DNA of 64,000 nucleotides from Chitinophaga sp. XS-30 (GCF_008086345.1 NZ_CP043006.1:3594032-3658031), one strand, 5' to 3'. Positions 27,001 to 35,673 are shown, counted from the stretch's first letter. The notes: a model not told the origin generated them from the letters alone. Numbers and translations: made by a program.

Positions 27001-27605
27001 TGGGCGAGATCAACCCCACTGCCATTGAGGCTTATACCGAAATGAAGAAAAGGTACGAGTTCATCCTCGAACAGAAGAACGATCTCGTGAATGCGAAGGA
27101 ATCCCTGCTGGCTACCATCCAGGAAGTGGAATCTACCGCTAACCAGAAGTTCCTCGATACATTTAACCAGGTGAAGGAGAATTTCATCCGGGTGTTCAAG
27201 GCGCTGTTCACGGAAGAGGACCAGTGCGATATGATCCTCAACGATCCTTCCAACCTGGCGGATACCGGTATCGAGATCATTGCAAAACCGAAAGGTAAAC
27301 GCCCGGCAGCCATTACACAGCTGTCCGGCGGGGAGAAGACCCTCACGGCCACGGCGCTGCTGTTCGCGATCTACCTGATCAAACCGGCCCCCTTCTGTAT
27401 CCTCGATGAGGTGGACGCTCCGCTGGATGATGCCAATGTGGGGAAATTCACCAATATGATCCGAAAGTTCTCCGACAACTCCCAGTTCATCATCGTAACG
27501 CACAACAAACAAACGATGGCAGCTGTTGATGTGATCTACGGGGTAACCATGCAGGAGCCGGGGGTGAGCAAACTGGTTCCGGTAGATTTCAGGAGCCTTA
27601 ATTAA
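24072..27605 (+). CDS. smc: Chromosome segregation protein SMC
   Basis: 1177 residues, full length for bacterial SMC. The Walker A motif GPNGCGKS is at residues 31-38. Long coiled coils (about 170-510 and 670-1020) flank a hinge (about 520-650; FLKKNSDWNNKAPILSDIF, VLITEKGGRVHRGK). The C-terminal ATPase half has the ABC signature LSGGEKTLTATALLFAIY and Walker B FCILDEVDAPLDDANV, with the His switch IVTHNKQTM. SMC dimers organise and separate chromosomes, normally with ScpA/ScpB, which are not in the window. The start is GTG with an AGGAGG site. A strong terminator follows 25 bases after the stop. Confidence 0.97.
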   Translation: MRLKTLEIKGFKSFADKTVLHFDEGVTGVIGPNGCGKSNIIDSIRWVIGEHKISNLRSENQAGLVFNGSRTRSASGMAEVSLTFENTKNVLPTEFTTVTITRKFYKNGDSEYRLNDVACRLKDIHNLFMDTGVSTDSYAIIELGMVDDIIKDKENSRRRMLEQAAGISIYKTRKKEAKSKLDATEGDLNRIEDLLFEINNNLKTLESQAKKAERYYEIKKEYKEASIELAKAALEGFNITFKDLTEQQQQETDRKLALEAEISTDEAAVEQDKLHFVAKERELQVLQRSFNELVSSIRTKENDKNLATQQLTYLKEREKNLTDFLGNAEGQLNGLTESIAFTETQVTEEQEVFESMQDELEGLQDMVDEKKQHFAEKKQQLEKLRQDQQQWQRQQFEAEKKVAVADTSVQNLQRGIQQLQEEKVGRETQIKTLEDEKAGLQEVLAGSKDELEEMIRFQEETKSKILTTQSEIEGLRDRLVDENRTLDSKKNEYDLLKSLVDSLEGYPESIKFLKKNSDWNNKAPILSDIFFCREDYRTCIENLLEPYLNYYVVNNTEEAIQAIQLLDLHKKGKANFFILDQFNHQAGSLFAPPGTTAALDVVEIDEKYKGLGNYLLGKVFIAEGDLTQISFAELPDQDVLITEKGGRVHRGKYSMNGGSVGLFEGKKLGRAKNLEKLDAEIRDLEGVCGTLKAQLQAKHDEVLGYNSQLNENKINALREKVNQLNNQLFGLQNRIENFHHLIETGNKRLLEMEQSLAANEQSISSVRDELETLNDRVHTLHDSIVAADRASQEAEQQFNQASTQFNNQNLQHTRQHSKVQGLKQELDFKRKQLSDLHQQITSNKAQLEDTAGNIAAAEDRLLRSEDGLVDLFRKREEEEKALNEKDQEYYNFRNQLQELESALRSKQKTRDMLDQHLNQIKDKVNELKLQLASMKERLSVEFKVNLDEILDEDRTGTQPVEDLQANAERLKKRLENMGEINPTAIEAYTEMKKRYEFILEQKNDLVNAKESLLATIQEVESTANQKFLDTFNQVKENFIRVFKALFTEEDQCDMILNDPSNLADTGIEIIAKPKGKRPAAITQLSGGEKTLTATALLFAIYLIKPAPFCILDEVDAPLDDANVGKFTNMIRKFSDNSQFIIVTHNKQTMAAVDVIYGVTMQEPGVSKLVPVDFRSLN

Positions 27606-27629
27606 AAAATAATATCTTGTAACGCATAG

Positions 27630-27666
27630 CGGGCCAGCCGGCTAAAACACGGCCGGCCCGTTTTTT
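27630..27666 (+). terminator. Intrinsic terminator after smc
   Basis: CGGGCCaGCCG and CGGCcGGCCCG form a GC-rich stem around a 9-11-base loop, followed directly by TTTTTT. Confidence 0.9.
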
Positions 27667-27717
27667 CAGGTACCTTGTTTGGTACAATCATTGTCCACTT
27701 CTTCAAAACTCCGATAA

Positions 27718-29181
27718 ATGGATTTGAAGCCACGGCAGACACTTACGGAACAGGAAGTCAGGCACGGATTAAAGATGGTTATCTGGGATGGATTGGCTTC
27801 AGAGACAATGACCACGCTGACGGGCGGGGCGTTCATCATAGCCATGGCTATCCTGCTGGGGGCCAGCAACCTGCAGCTGGGTTTGATCGCGGCATTGCCT
27901 ACGCTGGTCAACCTGTTCCAGCTGATCTCCATCTGGCTGGTCAGGCGGTACAACAACCGCCGCGTGGTGACCGTTGTGGGCTCCCTGCTGGCCAGGTTCC
28001 CGTTAGTGATCATTGGCCTGCTCCCCCTGTTGTTGCCGCAATACGCGACCATTGAGCTGATCATACCCATCCTTTTCTTTTACTATTTTTCCGGGGCTAT
28101 CGCCGGTGCGGCCTGGAACTCCTGGATGAAGGACCTGGTGCCGGAAAGGAAGCTGGGCGGCTATTTTGCCAAACGCAGCAGCTATATGCAGACGATGAAC
28201 GTGGTGTTGAGCCTGGTACTGGCGCTGGGGCTGGACTATCTGCGGGACAATTATCCCGTCCTGGAGATGGACGCTTACGGCTGGATGTTCATTGTGGCCG
28301 GGATAGTGGGCATCATCGGAACGCTGTACCTTTCCAAAACCCCCGAGCCGCAATCCTTCCTGACGCGCGAGAACATATTTTCGATGCTTCGCCGGCCGCT
28401 GAAAGACAGCAATTTCAGAAGGCTGCTGATCTTCAATTCCGCCTGGGTCTTTGCCGTGAACATCGCTTCGCCCTTTTTTACGGTATTCATGATGAAGAGC
28501 ATGGGCCTCAATCTTTCCTATATTATCGGCCTCACCATCCTCAGCCAGTTATCCAGCATTCTCACCATCCGGATATGGGGGCATTTCGCGGACCGCTACA
28601 GTAATAAAACGATCATCGCCATCGGTGCACCGATCTATATCCTGTGCCTGGTGGCCTGGTGTTTTGTCGGCATTTACTCGCAGCTGTGGGCCAACCTTAC
28701 CTTGCTGGCATTGATTCACATCCTGATGGGATTTTCCAATGCGGGGATCAACCTGTCGCTGACCAATATCGGCCTGAAGCTTGCGCCCAGTGCTGATGCC
28801 ATCGTTTATCTCTCCACCCGGAACGTGGTCACGGCGGTGTTCTCCGCTATAGCGCCGCTGCTGGGAGGCTCCCTGGCGGATTATTTCACCGGCCGCCACC
28901 TGAAGATCGATGCGGAGTGGGGTGGGCCTAACTGGACCAAAGCCTTTCACCTTGTGGAGCTGCATGAGTGGAACTTCCTCTTTGCCTTCGGGGCCATCAT
29001 TGCCCTCGTTGCCGTGAACCGCCTGGCGAGGGTGAAGGAGACAGGGGAGGTGGAGAAAGACACGGTTGTGCGCATCATGCGCAGTACACTGCGGAACAAC
29101 CTGAAGGAGAATTTCATTGTCGGTAATCTGATGAACGGGTATTCCCATCTGCGGAGCGCGTTCCGCAAGCGGTTCTTTTGA
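27718..29181 (+). CDS. MFS transporter
   Basis: 487 residues with about 11-12 membrane segments. N-terminal domain: MVIWDGLASETMTTLTGGAF, LGASNLQLGLIAALPTLVNLFQ, a basic loop RRYNNRRVV, then AWNSWMKDLVPERKLGGYF, which resembles the loop 4-5 motif of MFS proteins. The C-terminal domain begins about residue 235 (LLIFNSAWVFAVNIASPFF, IWGHFADRYSNKTI). The tail from about 440 is basic and cytoplasmic. Substrate unknown; the overall look is that of the MFS_1 group often found near sugar genes. It is preceded by the smc terminator and stands alone. Confidence 0.85.
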   Translation: MDLKPRQTLTEQEVRHGLKMVIWDGLASETMTTLTGGAFIIAMAILLGASNLQLGLIAALPTLVNLFQLISIWLVRRYNNRRVVTVVGSLLARFPLVIIGLLPLLLPQYATIELIIPILFFYYFSGAIAGAAWNSWMKDLVPERKLGGYFAKRSSYMQTMNVVLSLVLALGLDYLRDNYPVLEMDAYGWMFIVAGIVGIIGTLYLSKTPEPQSFLTRENIFSMLRRPLKDSNFRRLLIFNSAWVFAVNIASPFFTVFMMKSMGLNLSYIIGLTILSQLSSILTIRIWGHFADRYSNKTIIAIGAPIYILCLVAWCFVGIYSQLWANLTLLALIHILMGFSNAGINLSLTNIGLKLAPSADAIVYLSTRNVVTAVFSAIAPLLGGSLADYFTGRHLKIDAEWGGPNWTKAFHLVELHEWNFLFAFGAIIALVAVNRLARVKETGEVEKDTVVRIMRSTLRNNLKENFIVGNLMNGYSHLRSAFRKRFF

Positions 29182-29454
29182 TACATGAGCCAACAGCCTC
29201 ATCCGCCCGCAATACATTCCATCTGCCACACGGCTCTGCCAACTGCCCCGCCAGGCACTTGCGATCTCATCCGCCGACAATCCCATGAAACATGCTGCCG
29301 GCCTCATAAGCCCATGCTCCGCAAATTTCCCCATCCGCCTGCAAACCGCCCTTTTGAACCGCTGATAAAATAATTCCAGCCTGCCCATCGATCAAATTTG
29401 AAATTCCGCCCCCGCTGAAGTATTTTAAAGTCGAATTTCAATCGGTTTCAATTT

Positions 29455-31749
29455 ATGCATCCTGGTATTAAAACGATGGGTAGGATTTGGATCACCGGCC
29501 TGATAGCCGGGTTTTTAATGGCCTCCTGCAACAACACGGAAAAGAGCGCCGAATCAGATTCCCTGGCCATGCGGCAGCGCTTTGCAGCATCACCCGTACT
29601 CACCGGAGAACAATCGTTGAAACAGCTGGAAACGGAAGACGGTTTTTCCGTACAGCTGGTAGCGGCCGAACCCCAGGTGATCGTACCCGTGGCGATGGTC
29701 TTTGACGAAAAAGGCCGGATGTGGGTGGCGGAAATGACCGGTTACATGCCGGATACCGCAGGCACCGGGGAAGAAGCGCCCAATGGCAGGATCGTTATAC
29801 TGGAAGATACAACCGGGGATGGTGCGGTGGACAAACGTACCGTTTTCCTGGATTCCCTCGTACTTCCCCGCGCGCTTTGCTTCGTGGAAGGCGGTCTGCT
29901 GGTGGCGGAGCCGCCCCGGTTATGGTATGTTGAAGTGAAAGGGGACAAACCGGGCAGTAAGATCCTCGTGGACGAAAAATATGCGGAGGGCGGTAATGTG
30001 GAGCACCAGCCGAACGGCCTGCTCCGCGCTATGGACAACTGGATATATAATGCCAAATCCTCAAAACGATACCGCAAGGCTGGTGACCGCTGGCTGAAGG
30101 AAACCACACATTTCCGGGGGCAGTGGGGCATCTCGCAGGATAATTACGGCAGGCTTTTTTATAATAACAACTCTGAAAATGTACTGGGCGATTATTTCAG
30201 CCCCGGCCTGGGCGCCACCAATCCCAACCAGCGGACGGTGGACGGTTTCAACCGCAATATCGTACCGGATAACCGGGTATATCCCATCCGCGCTACGCCG
30301 GGTGTGAACAGAGGGTATATGAAAGGTGTGCTGGACGATAGCCTGCGCCTGGTGAACTTCACCGCAGCCTGCGGCCCCCTCGTGTACCGCGGCGGCGCCT
30401 ATGGCAACGATTTTGAAGGCAATATTTTCGTTGCGGAGCCTTCCGCCAACCTCATCAAACGCAACATCCTGCGGGACAGCGGCTATCATGCGCTGGGCCG
30501 GCAGGCCTACCAGGGGAAGGAATTCATCGCCAGCACGGACGAACGTTTTCGCCCCGTTAACCTGCACCTCGGTCCCGATGGCACAATGTACATCCTGGAT
30601 ATGTACCGTGGCATCATTCAGCATAAGACCTATCTCACGCCTTACCTGAAGAACGAGATCGGTATGCGCAGCCTTTCACAGCCGCTGAACTGCGGCCGCA
30701 TCTACCGCGTGCTGCCCGAAGGCGTGAAAGGCCCGCAACCGGTGCAACTGACGGCTGATCCCGGAAAACTGCTCGCGCAGCTGGACGACAGGAACGGCTG
30801 GGTGCGGGACAAAGCCCAGCAAATGCTGGTAGACGGGCGGTACCGGCAAATCATTCCGGCACTCCGCGCGCGCCTGCAACAAACAGATCGCCCGTTGGGC
30901 CTGATCCATGCTATGTGGACGCTGGAAGGCCTGCAGGCACTCACGATCAACGATATCATCGCACTGCTGCAGCTGCCGGATGAAAACATCCGGACACAGG
31001 CCCTGGCCGCCCTGCCTTCCTTGCTGAATACCTCCAACAGCGCCATTGCAGTGCCGCTACTGGAGCAACTGGCCGCCAGTCCCCGTCAGGCCCCTGCGGT
31101 GGCTTACGTGCTGCCGGCCCTGCAAAAAGCAAATGCCGCCGCTGCCGGGCGGCTCTTAAGATCCATCTGGCAGCGATTCCCGGACAACCGGTTTGTGGCG
31201 GATGCCGTGATCAGCAATGTGCGCGACAGGGAAGAAGCATTGTTCGAAGAGATCACCGCATGGAGCGCGGATACCAACCTCGTGATCCGCCGTCACCTGC
31301 AAAAGGTCATTACGGATATCGCCAATCGCCGTAAAGCGAAGCTGGATGAAACCCTGGTGAAAGAATTTCCCCGCGGCAACCTCATCTACAAAACCATCTG
31401 CCAGACCTGCCACGGCGCGGACGGAGACGGCATCCAGTCGCTTGCGCCTCCGCTTAATCATTCAGACCTGGTCACCGGCAAAAAAGAAAGGCTGATCTCC
31501 ATTGTACTGTACGGCCTTACCGGACCCGTTGAAGTGAACGGCAAGATCTACAAAGCGCCCGAGATCAGCGGGGATATGCCCGGCATCATCAATAACGACG
31601 AATTTTCGGATGCTGACCTGGCACAGCTCATGAGCTTCATTCGCAACGCCTGGGGCAACAAGGCCGGACGGGTAACTGAGCAGGACATCCTGAAAGTAAA
31701 GCAGCAGCACAAAGGCCGCGAAAAACCGTTCACGATGGAAGAGCTGTAA
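29455..31749 (+). CDS. Lipoprotein with dehydrogenase-like propeller, HEAT-like helices and C-terminal cytochrome c (PVC-type CxxCH protein)
   Basis: 764 residues. The signal ends in a lipobox (GFLMASC), so it is a periplasmic or surface lipoprotein; ATG 29476 (MGRIWITGLIAGF) is an alternative start. Residues 45-430 form a beta-propeller of the membrane-bound dehydrogenase type (EDGFSVQLVAAEPQVIVPVAM, RMWVAEMTGYMP, PNGRIVILEDTTGDGAVDKR, LGPDGTMYILDMYRGIIQH). Helical repeats lie at about 440-620. A class I cytochrome c domain follows, with CQTCH at 649-653 and a likely axial Met in GDMPG near 708. Relatives are abundant in Planctomycetes and Bacteroidota and are thought to oxidise sugars or polyols, but substrates are mostly unknown. 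The next + strand gene is a kinase 113 bases away. Confidence 0.82.
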   Translation: MHPGIKTMGRIWITGLIAGFLMASCNNTEKSAESDSLAMRQRFAASPVLTGEQSLKQLETEDGFSVQLVAAEPQVIVPVAMVFDEKGRMWVAEMTGYMPDTAGTGEEAPNGRIVILEDTTGDGAVDKRTVFLDSLVLPRALCFVEGGLLVAEPPRLWYVEVKGDKPGSKILVDEKYAEGGNVEHQPNGLLRAMDNWIYNAKSSKRYRKAGDRWLKETTHFRGQWGISQDNYGRLFYNNNSENVLGDYFSPGLGATNPNQRTVDGFNRNIVPDNRVYPIRATPGVNRGYMKGVLDDSLRLVNFTAACGPLVYRGGAYGNDFEGNIFVAEPSANLIKRNILRDSGYHALGRQAYQGKEFIASTDERFRPVNLHLGPDGTMYILDMYRGIIQHKTYLTPYLKNEIGMRSLSQPLNCGRIYRVLPEGVKGPQPVQLTADPGKLLAQLDDRNGWVRDKAQQMLVDGRYRQIIPALRARLQQTDRPLGLIHAMWTLEGLQALTINDIIALLQLPDENIRTQALAALPSLLNTSNSAIAVPLLEQLAASPRQAPAVAYVLPALQKANAAAAGRLLRSIWQRFPDNRFVADAVISNVRDREEALFEEITAWSADTNLVIRRHLQKVITDIANRRKAKLDETLVKEFPRGNLIYKTICQTCHGADGDGIQSLAPPLNHSDLVTGKKERLISIVLYGLTGPVEVNGKIYKAPEISGDMPGIINNDEFSDADLAQLMSFIRNAWGNKAGRVTEQDILKVKQQHKGREKPFTMEEL

Positions 31750-31862
31750 CAGTAATACATATATATCTTTTCGAAATATTTCCCAACGATTTATTCGGTA
31801 TATTACAGACCGATGGTTGACCCGGTTAAGGCAAAAATGCTGGTACTGCCGGACAAACGCGT

Positions 31863-33578
31863 ATGAAGCTGAACACCTACATCAAACGACTGTTACCTTT
31901 GAACATGGTCCGTGCTATTGTGCACGCAGGCACGGAAGGCCTGGAAGAAAGCGCTGCCAAGAAGGCCCGGATCATCAACGGGCTTAGCCTGGTCACTGCA
32001 TTCCTCGCTTTTGTGGTCGGGCATCTCTTTTATTTTTATACCGGTCTGCTGGAGATATACATTCCCGCCATGATCGAAGGCGCCCTGTTTTCGCTCATCA
32101 TTGTGATGAACGCGTTCCGGCGTTACAACATGGCCAGCATAAGTGTGCTCATCGTACATTGCGCAGGGGCTTTCTATTTCGGCGCCATGCTGGGGCAGCT
32201 GATCAATATTTCCCTGATGGTCGCATTCCTGTTCGGCGTCTGCTTCCTGGTATATTCAAAACCGAAACACCAGCTGATCGGTATCGGCGCTACGCTGCTG
32301 ACGCTGGGTTTGCTCGAATGGAACTATTACGTACAGGTGTTTCCCCCGATGGAAATGCCGGTTTATAAACAGTACATCTTCCGCTGGGTGGCCCTGCCAT
32401 CCTTTCTGCTGTTCGATGTACTGGTGATGCTGTATTATGTGCGGGAGAACAAAACGCTTTACAGCCGTATCAAGACCTTCGTATATAAAGTTACGCACGA
32501 GCTGCGCAACCAGCTGAACGCCACTTTTCTTACCGCGCAACTGATCAAACGGGAGATCAGGCTGGATGACGGACTGAAAAAGATAGCGCCGTATGTTGAC
32601 CTGCTGCTTGCCGCCAATCATAACATGCGCAACATCATCAACAATGTGCTGGATATGGCGGAGATTGAAGCGGGGAAAGTGGATACACCGGAAATGGAAA
32701 CCTTTGCCATCGGCCCATTTTTTCACAAGCTGATCAGTCTCAATAAGGTAAGGGCAGGAACGCGGGGTATCCGGCTGGAGCTTTCCATTTCGAAAGAGAT
32801 GCCGGAGATCATCCTCAGCGACACGCTCAAGCTGAACCTTATTGTCACCAACCTGCTGGCCAACGCCATCAAGTATGCCAATAAGGAAAGCAAGGTGCGC
32901 ATGCGTGTGGAGAAGTCCGGAGAAGGGAAGTTCCGGGTGGCGGTGACCAATGAATGCCCTGATATACCGCCGGCCAAACAGGCGGTGCTGTTCGATATGT
33001 TCGTGAGGGACAGGCGCAACAAACATACGGAAGGCACCGGCCTGGGATTGTATATCGCCAAAAGCAAAGCGGATTCCCTGCAAGGTTCCCTGCAGCTGAC
33101 CAGCCGTAACGGCCTTACTACTTTTACGCTGGAACTGCCGCTCCTGGAAGGCAGGCAGGAAGATATTGCGGAAGACATCATGGAAACGGATATCGACCTC
33201 AGCAATATTCATGTGATGGTAGCGGATGACAGCGATATGAACAATATGCTGCTCTCCCGGTTCCTGAGCCTCTACGGATGTGTGGTAACTTCCGTCACCA
33301 GCGGCATGCAGCTGATCAGCAAGCTGAAAACCATGCAGAATCTGCCGGAGATCATTATCCTGGACTATCATATGCCGGGTATGAACGGGGAAGAGACTTT
33401 GCGTCACCTGAAGCAGGCGCCTTATGTTCGCAACATCCCCGTAGTCATCTGTACCGGCAGCCTGGAGCATGAACAGGAACTGATGGATGCGGGAGCAGCC
33501 TCCATCATCCTGAAACCTGTGGAGCCAAAGGACCTGTTCGACGTGATTTGCCGGCATTTACCCCGGCTCAGCGGGTAA
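31863..33578 (+). CDS. Membrane-bound hybrid histidine kinase with receiver domain
   Basis: 571 residues. Six hydrophobic segments (about 40-60, 64-82, 92-112, 115-131, 138-152, 172-192) form an integral sensor without a periplasmic domain. HisKA has His212 in VTHELRNQLNATF. The HATPase has an N box (NLLANAIKYA, 330-339) and G2 (GTGLGLYIAK, 391-400), but the G1 box reads NECPDIP instead of DxGxG, which is degenerate. The receiver (448-565) keeps ADDS, Asp501 (LDYHMPGMNG), Thr in CTGS and Lys551. It is convergent with the terpene synthase; the two coding ends are 26 bases apart and share a 17-bp inverted repeat. A signalling role in terpene production is possible but not shown. Confidence 0.85.
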   Translation: MKLNTYIKRLLPLNMVRAIVHAGTEGLEESAAKKARIINGLSLVTAFLAFVVGHLFYFYTGLLEIYIPAMIEGALFSLIIVMNAFRRYNMASISVLIVHCAGAFYFGAMLGQLINISLMVAFLFGVCFLVYSKPKHQLIGIGATLLTLGLLEWNYYVQVFPPMEMPVYKQYIFRWVALPSFLLFDVLVMLYYVRENKTLYSRIKTFVYKVTHELRNQLNATFLTAQLIKREIRLDDGLKKIAPYVDLLLAANHNMRNIINNVLDMAEIEAGKVDTPEMETFAIGPFFHKLISLNKVRAGTRGIRLELSISKEMPEIILSDTLKLNLIVTNLLANAIKYANKESKVRMRVEKSGEGKFRVAVTNECPDIPPAKQAVLFDMFVRDRRNKHTEGTGLGLYIAKSKADSLQGSLQLTSRNGLTTFTLELPLLEGRQEDIAEDIMETDIDLSNIHVMVADDSDMNNMLLSRFLSLYGCVVTSVTSGMQLISKLKTMQNLPEIIILDYHMPGMNGEETLRHLKQAPYVRNIPVVICTGSLEHEQELMDAGAASIILKPVEPKDLFDVICRHLPRLSG

Positions 33579-33589
33579 ATGCCGGCAAA
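33547..33589. terminator. Perfect 17-bp inverted repeat at the kinase/terpene-synthase junction
   Basis: TTTGCCGGCATTTACCC (33547-33563) is exactly complementary to GGGTAAATGCCGGCAAA (33573-33589) with a nine-base loop. It overlaps the kinase stop (33576-33578). Neither flank has a T-run. The position between convergent genes suggests a two-way transcription barrier. Confidence 0.6.
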
Positions 33590-33604
33590 GGGGAAGGGAT
33601 AAAC

Positions 33605-34579
33605 CTATGCGCTTACCGCCTGTGCATGTTTCAGTTCCCGTGAGGGATGACCACCTTTCTTGTACCGTTCGGTCAACTGAAGCGTCCAGTGCATGTAGCC
33701 ACTGATCATCAGCTCCAGGTTCTCCACAAATTCAATGACCGCCTCCGCATATACGCCGAAATCCGGAAGGGAAGCCCTCAGCGCGGCGAACTCCGCCACA
33801 TCCCGGTCGTGGATACGAATGGCTTCCGCATATGCTTCCCCCATGGAATATTGGCGATGATGTTCCAGCATGAGCACAAGGTTCAGCACATCGCTGCCTT
33901 TTTCCAGGTGCGCGGAAAAATAGTCGTTGGCCCAGGAAAGAATATGGCAGGTCAGCTGGGAGAGCCGCCGGATGGAAGGATGCTGCCGGATCTCTTCCGG
34001 CAGCACAAAGCCGGTGATCACTTCGGCGAAGTCAACAAGCGGATACACGTTCACAGCTTTCTCGCGGATGTTCACAAACTCACCGAATGAAGGGAACTGC
34101 AACGATTTGCGGTAAGGTATCTCCGCTTTCAGCCCGTCGAAATACACATTCAGGCTATGACAGAAGCGCTCCAGCCATAGGTCCGAACCCATGCTCACCA
34201 GTTCCTGCCGCAGCACCGGCAATTGTTCATACAGTTCATCGCGCTGCACCATCATGCTGCCCCTGAGAATGGCCATGGCTTTCCCCCGGATCACTTCTAT
34301 CTCTTCTACCGTAGCAAATTCAAAAGTGTCATCTATCGTAAAGGCCCAGATATAGAAACGGCAGATCGCGGTAAGCTGGGCCTTGTTGGCCCGGGGGAAC
34401 ATACATCCGCCGGCATGGCCCATCCCGGTCTGTGTATATTTTTTCTTTACTTTTTCAGGAAGGAAAGCATAGTAACGGTTTACCCAGCCGGATATCTTTT
34501 CTTCCATGTACAGCGCATGGCGATTGGTGGCAGGCTCGAACGGATACTGCAAGCCCGCAGCATTGAATTCTCGTGTCAT
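33605..34579 (-). CDS. Class I terpene synthase
   Basis: 324 residues, typical of bacterial mono-domain sesqui- or diterpene cyclases. It ionises a prenyl diphosphate (FPP or GGPP) and cyclises the cation. All hallmarks are intact: the Asp-rich DDTFE (83-87), the pyrophosphate-sensor Arg172 exactly 46 positions before the NSE triad, the triad NDYFSAHLE (Asn218, Ser222, Glu226), and the C-terminal RY pair (305-306). The N-terminal helix lacks a plant-type domain. The product cannot be predicted. Chitinophaga pinensis is known to encode several such enzymes. No P450 or prenyl transferase is adjacent; the convergent neighbour is a hybrid kinase. Confidence 0.93.
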   Translation of the reverse strand: MTREFNAAGLQYPFEPATNRHALYMEEKISGWVNRYYAFLPEKVKKKYTQTGMGHAGGCMFPRANKAQLTAICRFYIWAFTIDDTFEFATVEEIEVIRGKAMAILRGSMMVQRDELYEQLPVLRQELVSMGSDLWLERFCHSLNVYFDGLKAEIPYRKSLQFPSFGEFVNIREKAVNVYPLVDFAEVITGFVLPEEIRQHPSIRRLSQLTCHILSWANDYFSAHLEKGSDVLNLVLMLEHHRQYSMGEAYAEAIRIHDRDVAEFAALRASLPDFGVYAEAVIEFVENLELMISGYMHWTLQLTERYKKGGHPSRELKHAQAVSA

Positions 34580-34704
34580 AATAAAACTGTTTTTGATGAA
34601 GGAATACCTGTTAATGGTTACGTGCTCCTCAATAAAGGCTGGTTAAAGTTTCAGTTACAGTTATAGTAAGATATGAAAAATTGGGACTGGAAGGGAGGAG
34701 GGGA

Positions 34705-34734
34705 GGAAATCTGTGCCGGGGGGTAACGGCACAG
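34705..34734 (-). terminator. Terminator-like hairpin after the Sus locus
   Basis: CTGTGCCG (34711-34718) pairs with CGGCACAG (34727-34734) around eight bases. On the - strand the stem is followed by ATTTCC. It lies about 30 bases past the stop of the EEP lipoprotein gene, the last gene of the locus. Confidence 0.5.
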
Positions 34735-34765
34735 GAAAGCAGGGGGGCTGCACGCGAAGCGGGTA

Positions 34766-35608
34766 TTATTTCATTTCCAGCACGGTTACTACCGGTAAAT
34801 GATCAGATGCGGTTACGCCACCAATGACCTGATGGGAGACAACCTTGAATTTGCCGGCCGGGCGGATAGTGATGTAATCCAGCTGCCTGTCGGGTCCGGT
34901 TGAGGGGATCGTAAAACAGTTCGTTTTACAGGTATTTTCAAAAGCCGCGGCATCCAGCAGGTCAATTGTTTCGGAGCCGGGAACGGCATTAAGATCCCCG
35001 CCGAAAATAACGGGGTAAGATGACCGGGAAAGAATGCTGTCAATGACCGGTACCTGCGCCAGCCTGTTTTCTACAGTGAGGTCCAGGTGGGTAGTCGCGA
35101 CGGTGTAGGTATGCCCTCCCGGGAAGGTGATCCGGGTTTCGCACAATGCTCTTTGCTCTACGTACCGGCCCGGTACTTCCAGTTTCGGCAGCAAATGTGT
35201 TTTAGAAAATTCAATTTTATGTTTTGACAATATAGCGATGCCAAAATCACCGCCCTGATAGGTGCTGGCCTTTGAGAAATAAGTGTACTGCATGCCGGTA
35301 TATCCGGCCAGCGCGGCAAGCTGGTCTGTATTATAGGAACGGGTGGTTTTGATGTCCAGTTCCTGTATCAGCACCACATCGGGGCTTATGCTTCTGATCA
35401 CATCTGCCGTTGCGCTGACATCCGGTGTTGTGTTGCCCGCCGGAACATAAGGTATGCAGGAGCGGACATTATAGCTCATGACGGTAATTACCTTCTGAGT
35501 GGAGGTATCGGCAACGGGAGGTTCATATTCCGAAGAGACGGCTTTATCGCTTTTGGAACAGGATAGGGAGAGGCCAGCATAAAAGGTCAGCAACATCAAT
35601 TTTTTCAT
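34766..35608 (-). CDS. Endonuclease/exonuclease/phosphatase family lipoprotein of the Sus locus
   Basis: 280 residues from ATG 35608 (MKKLMLLTFYAGLSLSC, lipobox Cys17); a longer frame starting 78 bases upstream lacks signal-peptide logic. The DNase-I-like fold shows all metal and catalytic motifs: MSYNVRS (Asn), LIQELD (Glu), THLDLTVENR (His), GGDLNAVPG (Asp-x-Asn) and SDHLPVV (Asp-His). Family members cleave phosphodiesters in DNA, phospholipids, sphingomyelin or inositol phosphates. As a surface or periplasmic lipoprotein 65 bases downstream of susD it probably processes the imported substrate. The substrate itself is not identifiable. Confidence 0.85.
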   Translation of the reverse strand: MKKLMLLTFYAGLSLSCSKSDKAVSSEYEPPVADTSTQKVITVMSYNVRSCIPYVPAGNTTPDVSATADVIRSISPDVVLIQELDIKTTRSYNTDQLAALAGYTGMQYTYFSKASTYQGGDFGIAILSKHKIEFSKTHLLPKLEVPGRYVEQRALCETRITFPGGHTYTVATTHLDLTVENRLAQVPVIDSILSRSSYPVIFGGDLNAVPGSETIDLLDAAAFENTCKTNCFTIPSTGPDRQLDYITIRPAGKFKVVSHQVIGGVTASDHLPVVTVLEMK

Positions 35609-35673
35609 GGCGGTCTTTATGGATTTGAAGAAGGAACGTGGATGAAGCAACATCCACGTTCCGGTATATCTGA

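Noticed and set aside
29182..29454. Gene in the gap after the MFS transporter
   Set aside because: A 62-codon frame exists but has no start context, family motif or coding-like composition.
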